Part shown: piece by piece, positions 1-5,082 of the stretch
Position numbering within the stretch: position 1 is the first letter of the stretch
Layout: each line of letters begins with the position of its first letter
From: RPQK01 sp041946865
GTDB taxonomy: Bacteria; Acidobacteriota; UBA6911; RPQK01
Length of the DNA stretch: 5,294 bases
Assembly: GCA_041946865.1 (NCBI GenBank)
Contig: JBHGBF010000313.1
Span: 1-5,294, forward strand
Direction of reading: 5' to 3'
Translations under genes and position numbers: made by a program
The notes under the pieces: model-generated
The model's database searches: none
Seen by the model: the letters and a program-made list of their open reading frames with translations, nothing else
Told to the model about the DNA's origin: nothing

Positions 1-135
1 CGCCGCCGCCGTCCGTTCGTCTTCCAGGAAAGCCTGTAAGTCGGATGCCGGCAGCCTGCGCAGCGCATCGATCATGGCTCGCACTGACGCCACGCGCTCC
101 AGCGCAACCTGCGTCCTGATGCGTCCCGGGGTCAC
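1..135 (-). CDS. hepT: HepT-like HEPN toxin, N-terminal part (cut by window edge)
   Basis: This is the 5' part of a gene that continues past the left edge; 45 codons are visible. It starts with GTG at 133-135, which overlaps the mntA stop as GTGA (4 bp), the usual translationally coupled layout of MNT/HEPN pairs. The visible protein is a single amphipathic helical stretch (VALERVASVRAMIDALRRL) followed by LQAFLEDERTAAA. This resembles the first helix and the 'F..D.RT..A' segment of HepT/DUF86 proteins. In that family the active protein is a homodimeric HEPN RNase whose catalytic R-x(4-6)-H motif and AMPylated tyrosine lie in the C-terminal half, which is not visible here, so activity cannot be judged. 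The assignment rests on the mntA neighbour, the overlap and this short match. Another HEPN-fold partner is possible, but an unrelated gene is unlikely. Confidence 0.72.
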   Translation of the reverse strand, partial: MTPGRIRTQVALERVASVRAMIDALRRLPASDLQAFLEDERTAAA

Positions 136-632
136 CGCCGGATCTCCCCGCTCAGTATCCCTTCCAGTCTCTGCTGCTGAAAAGGGCTGAGATCCGCCGC
201 GCGCCGCAGGTAGTAAAGCTCTTCCCGTGCCTGTCGATCCTCGTCGTCGCAGTAAAGCAGCTCGCCCCTGACAGCATCAGCCGCCAGGAAGGCGCTTGTT
301 TCAGGAAGGACAACAAGATCCACTCGCTGCGCCTCGAAGAGATCCTCCAGCTCCTGCACAAGCCTCACCCGAGCAATCGGGTCCTGCAAAGCCCCCTTTT
401 CCGGCTGCACCGCGATGTCCACGTCAGAGGCCTGAGGACCTGGGTGCAAGCCGTCTCCCGACAGGCGCGCGGCTATCTCCTTGGCCCGGCTCCCGAAGAC
501 ATACAGAGAAAGCACGGCGAAACGCCGACAGATTTGCGCGAGAGTCAGGCGCAAGTCCGTCGTTCCTTCTGCCTTACGGGTATTTTGCATTGTCCCGATT
601 ATTGTGTGATCCGAGCCTGCAGTCAAATCCAC
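132..632 (-). CDS. mntA: MNT-domain nucleotidyltransferase antitoxin (MntA-like)
   Basis: This is a 166-residue minimal nucleotidyltransferase of the pol-beta superfamily. The strand-turn signature VFGSRA is at 45-50 (G47, S48). The metal-binding pair is in SDVDIAV (D70 and D72), and the third acidic residue is probably D105 in VDLVVL. The helical tail (about 132-160, EELYYLRRAADL) is typical of antitoxins paired with HepT. In studied members MntA adds AMP units to a tyrosine of HepT and so blocks its RNase activity; that role is inferred here. The gap between GS and DxD is 21 residues instead of the usual 10 or so, which I recall as a feature of one MNT subfamily. The start is uncertain. GTG at 630-632 has a strong purine-rich RBS six bases upstream, but a near-consensus promoter inside the gene points to ATG at 588-590 (152 aa). 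The gene ends in a 4-bp overlap with hepT. Confidence 0.88.
   Translation of the reverse strand: MDLTAGSDHTIIGTMQNTRKAEGTTDLRLTLAQICRRFAVLSLYVFGSRAKEIAARLSGDGLHPGPQASDVDIAVQPEKGALQDPIARVRLVQELEDLFEAQRVDLVVLPETSAFLAADAVRGELLYCDDEDRQAREELYYLRRAADLSPFQQQRLEGILSGEIRR
598..626 (-). promoter_or_regulatory. Candidate sigma70-type promoter inside the 5' end of mntA
   Basis: On the minus strand TTGACT (621-626, five of six matches to the -35 consensus) is followed by exactly 17 bases and then AATAAT (598-603, five of six matches to the -10 consensus). Transcription would start around position 591, one base before the ATG at 588-590, giving a nearly leaderless mntA-hepT mRNA. The match and spacing are unusually good for GC-rich DNA. 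It lies inside the longer mntA reading frame, so this promoter and the GTG start cannot both serve the same mRNA. Seen by eye only. Confidence 0.45.
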
Positions 633-638
633 CGGCGT

Positions 639-650
639 CCCCCTCCCTCC
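639..650 (-). promoter_or_regulatory. Purine-rich ribosome binding site of mntA (GTG start)
   Basis: On the minus strand the 12 bases are GGAGGGAGGGGG, ending six bases before the GTG at 630-632. This is a strong Shine-Dalgarno-type sequence at a normal spacing and is the main reason for choosing the longer mntA start. G-rich runs also occur by chance in this GC-rich DNA, so the ATG at 588-590 remains open. Confidence 0.45.
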
Positions 651-690
651 GCCAGGGCTTTTTCGGCCGACTCTTGTGTGAAAAGGTCCC

Positions 691-707
691 AGGGCGGTAT
701 CCGCCCT
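691..707. repeat. Short perfect hairpin (7-bp stem, 3-nt loop)
   Basis: AGGGCGG (691-697) and CCGCCCT (701-707) are perfect reverse complements around TAT. It lies about 60 bp upstream of the mntA GTG. Read on the minus strand it is followed after six bases by only TTTT, so it is a poor intrinsic terminator. It could be an mRNA hairpin in the leader of the toxin-antitoxin operon or a protein-binding dyad, with no further support. Confidence 0.35.
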
Positions 708-711
708 CGGG

Positions 712-741
712 CCGGTTTGAGAATCACCTTATCCGGTTTGA
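712..741. repeat. Pair of 9-bp direct repeats 21 bp apart
   Basis: CCGGTTTGA occurs at 712-720 and again at 733-741, so the copies start 21 bp apart, about two helical turns, on the upstream side of the toxin-antitoxin genes. Such spacing would suit cooperative binding by an autoregulating protein complex. It overlaps the start of the possible small ORF, and two copies of a 9-mer are weak evidence. Confidence 0.25.
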
Positions 742-860
742 CTCAGAAGCCCCAGTTGTCCACCGCGCATGAACACCTTCCCGGCGGCGTCCCGGCAAAA
801 GGCACTCCGGAAAGTGTGCACGAAACATGTCCATTTCGCTTCTTTTCGCATATCGAGGAA

Positions 861-890
861 CGCTAATCTACGCTAATCTGCGCTGATCAG
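861..890. repeat. Three tandem decamers
   Basis: CGCTAATCTA (861-870), CGCTAATCTG (871-880) and CGCTGATCAG (881-890) are head-to-tail 10-bp units; the first two differ at one position and the third at three. The last unit continues into a dyad, CGCTGATC at 881-888 and GATCAGCG at 890-897 with one base between. Similar 'AATCTGCG'-type decamer arrays are, as I recall, scattered between genes in several GC-rich phyla. They are a genome-wide repeat type rather than a known regulatory element. Confidence 0.65.
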
Positions 891-894
891 ATCA

Positions 895-951
895 GCGTCG
901 GGTGCGTGGCCCTTCCACGATTCGATCGTGCAAGAGGTTCGCACCCGACGC
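895..951. repeat. 57-bp inverted repeat with nested hairpin
   Basis: GCGTCGGGTGCG (895-906) is the perfect reverse complement of CGCACCCGACGC (940-951), a 12-bp stem. Inside it CACGAT (916-921) and ATCGTG (925-930) form a second perfect 6-bp stem with a 3-base loop. It starts 34 bp past the stop of the export gene. There is no T-run on the minus-strand exit side, so it is not a classical intrinsic terminator. It could protect the mRNA 3' end, act as a REP-like element, or be part of the dispersed repeat that includes the adjacent decamers. Confidence 0.6.
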
Positions 952-958
952 GCTCCGC

Positions 959-974
959 AAAAAGCGCTGCGCTT
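959..974 (-). terminator. Weak candidate intrinsic terminator after the export gene
   Basis: On the minus strand, ten bases after the TAA, AAGCG (970-974) pairs with CGCTT (962-966) around a CAG loop. A run of five T (959-963) partly belongs to the stem. The stem is only 5 bp, so efficiency would be low. The larger 57-bp inverted repeat just downstream may contribute. Placement right after the stop is the main support. Confidence 0.25.
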
Positions 975-1007
975 GCGGCTCTGTTTAGTTCTGGTGCGGC
1001 TCTGTTT
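974..1007. repeat. 13-bp direct repeat spanning the stop codon of the export gene
   Basis: TGCGGCTCTGTTT occurs at 974-986 and 995-1007, 21 bp apart. The right copy is coding and the left copy covers the TAA stop (985-987) except for its last base on the plus strand. The C-terminal tail also repeats at protein level (RETRETRLRETE). This suggests that the extreme C-terminus grew or was trimmed by slippage or a small tandem duplication. Confidence 0.45.
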
Positions 1008-4000
1008 CGCGCAGGCGGGTCTCGCGGGTCTCTCTCAGCACGGGCGCCGGGGAGGCCTTGAAGGGCACATTAATGATCGACATCGGTTCGACCACCTGGC
1101 GTTTCAGCCACAGAAAGGAACCGGCCTTCTTCAGCTCGCGGCCGTCCGGGAAAATAACGGTCACGGAGTCCTTGTCCGCTTCCCGGACATAGCCGCCTGC
1201 CTGGTTGATGTAGTAGTCGGCCGTCTTGCCCGGGACGCAGGCGAGCCGGATGTTGTTCACCACTGCCCCCCGCACTTCGACCACGTTCTGGAACTTCGGG
1301 ATTTCCAGCCTGTCCCCTTCCTCCAGGAACAGGTCCTGCTCGCCGCCCGGGGCCTCGAGCGCGGTCTTCAAGTCAAAGACGACCCGGTAGGGCTCGGCGG
1401 GCTTCTCTTGAAGACCCGCCTGGCGATCTTCTTCCTTGAGCTCCTCCTGGCTGGGCTGCTCGGCCAGGGCGCCGGGCGGGCGCCTGGTCAGGACCGCCGC
1501 GCGAACACAGCCCGATTCTTTCACTCCGCCGGCTCGCTTGATCAGCTCGGAGACCCGTTCCTGTTTGCCGAGCACGTAACGTCCGGGGAAATTCACCTCG
1601 CCGGCCAGCTCGACCACGGCCTGTTTCTCGAAATCCGGGTGCTTGCGCACGAAGACGCGGTCGTTGTTCTTGAGCAGAAACCCCGCCCTCTCGTCGGAAC
1701 GGAAAAAGTCCTCGCCCACGTCGACCTGGAAAACTTCCTTCTTGATGTCGGGATTGCCGTCGGCCGTCATGCGGGATATCTCGGCGCGCGCGTAGGCGCC
1801 TTCCAGAAGCCCGCCGGCCTTGACCAGCAGGTCGCCGAGCGTCATGTTCTCGGCGTAGTCGAAAGTCCCCGGCCTCTTGACCAGGCCGTCTATGGTGACG
1901 GTCTTGGGGACCAGGAAATCGCGCGCGGCGTAGAGGATGATCTCGTCGTTCGGCTCGAGCGGAAGGTTCTGCGCGTCATCCCCGAGAAGGAGCGCCCCCA
2001 GATTGAACCGGATAAGCTTGCGCTCCAGCTGCTCGCCGTTGCGGACCCAGCGGACCAGGTCGCCGCGTTCCAGAAACGCCTGTTTCCGGAACTCGCGGTC
2101 CTGGAAGCCGCCGGCCACGTCGAGCAGGTCCATGAGCCTCATTCCCTCCAGGAGCTGGTACTGGCCCGGACGCTTGGCGTGGCCTGACAACTTGACCTGA
2201 TTCTGGTTGCCGGCGATCTCCTCGGCCGAGTAAATGACAATTTCATCGTCCTTCTCGAGGGCGACGTTTTCTTTTTCATCGCCTGCCAGCACTTTCTTCA
2301 AATCAAACTTGATCAACCGGCGCGTGGTCCCGTCCTCGGCCAGCCGGCGGATGTCGCCGCGCTCGGTGTACGTCTTTTTCAGGTGGTTTTCGTCCTGGAA
2401 CCCGCCCTTGGCGAACAGAAGGTCGAACAGCCGCATGCCCCGGTACAGGGTGTATCTCCCCGGCTTCTTCACGTGACCGGACAAGCTCACGGTTCCCTCC
2501 TCGCCCACGATCTCGCGCACCGTGTAAACCACGAGCTGGTCCATGTTTTCGAGCAGGAGGTTGTGTTCGGGATCATCCTGCTGGACGCGGCGCAGGTCGA
2601 TGCTCTTGTAGTACCGGGTGAAATCACGCCGGGTCCGGATCAAGTCGGCGCGAGGCAGGTAAGCCTCGCCGGTCAGGCCGCCGACCTCCTGAATTAAATC
2701 CTTGACCCGCATGTTCTCGCGCAGCTGGTACTCGCCGGGAAGCGCCGCGCCCTCCCCGACGACGCTGACGAAGTCGATGCGTTTCAGGTAGGTGGGGAAG
2801 ACGTTGACGATGTCGCCGTCCTGCAGCTGTACCGGCGTCTTCGACTCCGTGACCCGCTTGAGATTGATGTCGATGGTCTTCAGTCCGGTGTTCACCTCGG
2901 TCCTCAGGATCAGGGCTTTCTCCAGGCTCGCGGAGGGTTTCAGCCCGCCGGCCATTTCGACCAGGTCGAGCAGCGTCTCGCCTTCGCGCACCTCATAGCG
3001 GGCCGGCCGGCGCACCTCGCCCTGGATCGTGACTTCCTTCGTTCGCATGGGGACGAAGATCACATCGTTGTACCGGACCTGGTATTGCCGCTGGTCGCCG
3101 GAACCTTTTAGCAGAAAGTCGTAAAAATCGAGAATCACGGTGCCGGTCGAGCGGCGAATCGCGATCTTGCGGAGCGAACCTGTGTCTCTGACCCCTCCGG
3201 CCTGGGCCAGGGCATAGACGAGATTCGAAAGCGAGGGATGAAGCGAATAAGTGCCGGGCTGGGCGACTTCGCCTTGCACGAGAAACCGAACCTCCGAGAT
3301 CTCGGTGGGAGTCAGCTCGATCCGCGCGGAGCTTCCGGACGGATCGTCGGGGTTGATGTAAGTCGAATACAGGTTTGACAAGGCGCGGGCAATCGAGACT
3401 TCCGCCTGCTTGAGCGTCTGGCCGCCCAGGTAGACGCGGCCTATATCGGACGTAGGGGCCTGCTCCTCCTGATTCTGCCCCGCCACGGGTTTCTGGGCGG
3501 AGGGCTGTCCGAGGTAGATGTAGAGGTCCGGGGATACCGCGACTTCCCATTGGATGTTGATCTCGCCCCACACGGTGACAAGAAGCTTGTCGCCGGGAGC
3601 GACCAGGTACGAGTCGCGGTCGATGGGACCGGGCGCCATGGTCGACAGATCAATATTGAATACATCGTAACCGAACTGCGGCAGCTCCCTCTCCTGCTTC
3701 TTGATCGACTGGACGAACTCTTCTTCCTTGATGTCCCGTTGGGTCCCAATGACTTCGGTGGCCGGCTTGGTCTTTCTCTGCGAAGGCTCCTCGGCGGTCC
3801 GGCTCGGCCGCGTCTTCATTTGAGGACCCGGATCCTGGGCAGCCGGCAGGGGGGATGATCCGCCCACCAGCAGGGCCAGGAGGACGGGGGTCAGAGCTTT
3901 TCTCCGGGACTTGCGCCAAAACGCCATTCCCAGGTCTCTCCTGATATCTTGCATCGTCGCCATAAACTCCTGATCGTGTTTCACCTTTCTGAAATACTCC

Positions 4001-4998
4001 AGCAGAAAGGCCAGGAACACCGACATCATCAGGCCCACCACCCCCGCCAGCGCCATGTTCAGAAGTGTCTTGGGCGAAGACTTGTAGCGAGGAGGAAGGG
4101 CCTTGTCGATGATCGAGATCGACGAGGCTTCTTTGTTTTCGGCGATCCGCGCGATCTCGAGTTCCTTTTTTAACGTAAGAAAAATCTCCTGCTGCAGCTG
4201 GACCTCGCGTTCCAGGCGGGATTTCTCCAGGCTTAACTGCCCGATGGCCAGCCGGTTTCGCTCCACGAACTGCTTCAGGGCGTCCTCCGCCGTCCCCAGC
4301 TGCTTCTGCACGCCGGTTATTTGCTGCTCTATGAACTTCACCCGTTCGCGGGCGTTGGCGCCTCGCAAGGCCACGTCGTAGTCCTTCAATCGGTCGATCA
4401 GCTTGTTGGCAAGGTCAGCCGCCAACTGCGGCGACCCGGCCGTGACCTGCAGGGTCATCAGATTCGGAAAGTCGCGCGGATTCGTCAGCTCAATGGCCTT
4501 GGCAAGACTTTCCCTGGCTTTGGCACGGCGCTCCTGGTCGGTTTTTCCTTCCACTTTGAGGATCGCCAGAAGCACAGCCGGCTTCCCGTCCTCGGGCGCG
4601 GCAAAGCGCTCGGCCAGAAGCTCATCGAGGATCGTCGAGCTGACCGCAACCTTCTTGTAGTACTCGCCCGGATTCTTGAGAGCGGCAAAAAAGGCGTCGG
4701 ACTGCTCGCCCATGACGCTGGCGGTGGTATCGGCCACCAGGAAGGTCGCGCTGGCCTGGTATTGAGGCGCCTGCAGTTTTGAAAAAACGTAAGCGGCGGC
4801 AATCGCCAGAAAGGAGCAGCCGATGATCAACCAACGGCGCCGCAGCAGGACGTTCAGGTAGCTGATGAGACTGATCCCCTCACCCTCTTCCCCCGGCATG
4901 AAATCCGCCGGCGTCAGAACGTAGACAGGCCCCTGCGGCTCTTTCGCCTCCTCGCTTTTAACCACGTGCGGAGGAGTGGGCAAAACATCCCTGGACAT
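985..4998 (-). CDS. Wzz chain-length determinant fused to multi-SLBB polysaccharide export protein
   Basis: This 1337-residue envelope protein is predicted to control chain length and export of a capsule or exopolysaccharide. Residues 45-340 are Wzz-like: TM1 about 56-72, a periplasmic region with coiled coil (about 215-290), the pre-TM2 PPRYKSSPK segment (302-310) and TM2 about 313-333. Residues 358-387 look like a secretion signal (MAFWRKSRRK, then a hydrophobic core). A Poly_export (Wza-like) domain follows at about 460-565 (DSYLVAPGDKLLVTVWGE). Eight SLBB-type repeats begin near 570, 655, 743, 836, 934, 1033, 1127 and 1238; the last is degenerate. Wza itself has two or three. There is no tyrosine kinase domain, no lipobox cysteine and no clear C-terminal outer-membrane helix. 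The start (ATG 4996-4998) lacks an evident ribosome binding site; M34 is an alternative. The layout predicts N-in, two TMs, a short basic cytoplasmic loop, then export of the SLBB part. Wzz and Wza are normally separate proteins. Confidence 0.9.
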   Translation of the reverse strand: MSRDVLPTPPHVVKSEEAKEPQGPVYVLTPADFMPGEEGEGISLISYLNVLLRRRWLIIGCSFLAIAAAYVFSKLQAPQYQASATFLVADTTASVMGEQSDAFFAALKNPGEYYKKVAVSSTILDELLAERFAAPEDGKPAVLLAILKVEGKTDQERRAKARESLAKAIELTNPRDFPNLMTLQVTAGSPQLAADLANKLIDRLKDYDVALRGANARERVKFIEQQITGVQKQLGTAEDALKQFVERNRLAIGQLSLEKSRLEREVQLQQEIFLTLKKELEIARIAENKEASSISIIDKALPPRYKSSPKTLLNMALAGVVGLMMSVFLAFLLEYFRKVKHDQEFMATMQDIRRDLGMAFWRKSRRKALTPVLLALLVGGSSPLPAAQDPGPQMKTRPSRTAEEPSQRKTKPATEVIGTQRDIKEEEFVQSIKKQERELPQFGYDVFNIDLSTMAPGPIDRDSYLVAPGDKLLVTVWGEINIQWEVAVSPDLYIYLGQPSAQKPVAGQNQEEQAPTSDIGRVYLGGQTLKQAEVSIARALSNLYSTYINPDDPSGSSARIELTPTEISEVRFLVQGEVAQPGTYSLHPSLSNLVYALAQAGGVRDTGSLRKIAIRRSTGTVILDFYDFLLKGSGDQRQYQVRYNDVIFVPMRTKEVTIQGEVRRPARYEVREGETLLDLVEMAGGLKPSASLEKALILRTEVNTGLKTIDINLKRVTESKTPVQLQDGDIVNVFPTYLKRIDFVSVVGEGAALPGEYQLRENMRVKDLIQEVGGLTGEAYLPRADLIRTRRDFTRYYKSIDLRRVQQDDPEHNLLLENMDQLVVYTVREIVGEEGTVSLSGHVKKPGRYTLYRGMRLFDLLFAKGGFQDENHLKKTYTERGDIRRLAEDGTTRRLIKFDLKKVLAGDEKENVALEKDDEIVIYSAEEIAGNQNQVKLSGHAKRPGQYQLLEGMRLMDLLDVAGGFQDREFRKQAFLERGDLVRWVRNGEQLERKLIRFNLGALLLGDDAQNLPLEPNDEIILYAARDFLVPKTVTIDGLVKRPGTFDYAENMTLGDLLVKAGGLLEGAYARAEISRMTADGNPDIKKEVFQVDVGEDFFRSDERAGFLLKNNDRVFVRKHPDFEKQAVVELAGEVNFPGRYVLGKQERVSELIKRAGGVKESGCVRAAVLTRRPPGALAEQPSQEELKEEDRQAGLQEKPAEPYRVVFDLKTALEAPGGEQDLFLEEGDRLEIPKFQNVVEVRGAVVNNIRLACVPGKTADYYINQAGGYVREADKDSVTVIFPDGRELKKAGSFLWLKRQVVEPMSIINVPFKASPAPVLRETRETRLRETEPHQN
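3925..3942 (-). promoter_or_regulatory. Possible internal translation start at the Wzz/SLBB junction
   Basis: On the minus strand AGGAG (3938-3942) lies ten bases before an in-frame ATG (3925-3927, Met358 of the fusion). That ATG begins a textbook signal peptide: basic MAFWRKSRRK, a hydrophobic stretch (368-380), then SSPLPAA with small residues suited to signal peptidase I. Starting here would give a separate 980-aa secreted SLBB protein. The codon just before Met358 is GGA, one substitution away from TGA. The ancestral state may therefore have been two adjacent genes, and one locus may still make both a fused and a free form. The spacing is slightly long. Confidence 0.4.
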
Positions 4999-5082
4999 GA
5001 TGGTCGAGAGTTTAGCATAGGGGGCAAAGCGATTTGTGGATTTTCGGCTCGGGTGCCGGCGGCGACAGGTGCGAAAGCGAAC

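Larger units (their letters stand above)
623..727 (-). other. Possible small ORF or degenerate antitoxin fragment upstream of mntA
   Basis: This short reading frame (GTG at 725-727, TGA at 623-625, 34 aa) overlaps the mntA GTG start by 10 bp. Its peptide reads VILKPARGRIPPWDLF and continues with a charged helix (TQESAEKALAEGG). The 'VILxPxR...W..F' pattern resembles the C-terminal end of AbrB/MazE/VapB-type antitoxins. The N-terminal half of such a protein is not found in the same frame, because a stop (TGA) lies 21 bases upstream of the GTG. In the frame shared with mntA, KVFMRGG just upstream vaguely recalls the VapB start, so a frameshifted remnant is conceivable. No ribosome binding site is obvious. 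It may equally be a chance ORF: the resemblance is short and untested. Confidence 0.2.
633..984. other. Intergenic spacer between the export gene and the toxin-antitoxin module
   Basis: These 352 bp separate two minus-strand loci. I see no convincing gene on either strand; long open frames on the plus strand are GC-driven shadows. Contents from left to right: the mntA ribosome binding site, the possible small ORF, the CCGGTTTGA pair, a 7-bp hairpin, a bland stretch (about 742-860), three tandem decamers, a 57-bp inverted repeat and a weak terminator candidate next to the export gene stop. The mix of repeats and a possible gene remnant suggests accessory, rearranged DNA. Confidence 0.6.

Noticed and set aside
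691..707. Intrinsic terminator at the AGGGCGG/CCGCCCT hairpin
   Set aside because: No adequate T-run directly after the stem on either strand; listed only as a hairpin.
296..866. Plus-strand open frames across mntA and the spacer
   Set aside because: Low-complexity Pro/Arg/Ser-rich translations typical of GC-rich shadows; they overlap the well-supported mntA.
928..2187. Long plus-strand open frame opposite the export gene (about 419 codons)
   Set aside because: It is the antisense shadow of a GC-rich coding sequence whose minus-strand product has clear SLBB domains; the plus-strand translation has no recognisable domain.
2993..3919. Overlapping minus-strand ORFs of about 90-190 codons inside the export gene
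   Set aside because: Alternate frames of the same strand with biased Arg/Pro/Ser content and no domain; the main frame is continuous and well conserved in pattern.
5014..5042. Promoter for the export gene with TATGCT as -10
   Set aside because: The only 17-bp partner is AATCCA, which matches the -35 consensus at two of six positions. Not enough to call.
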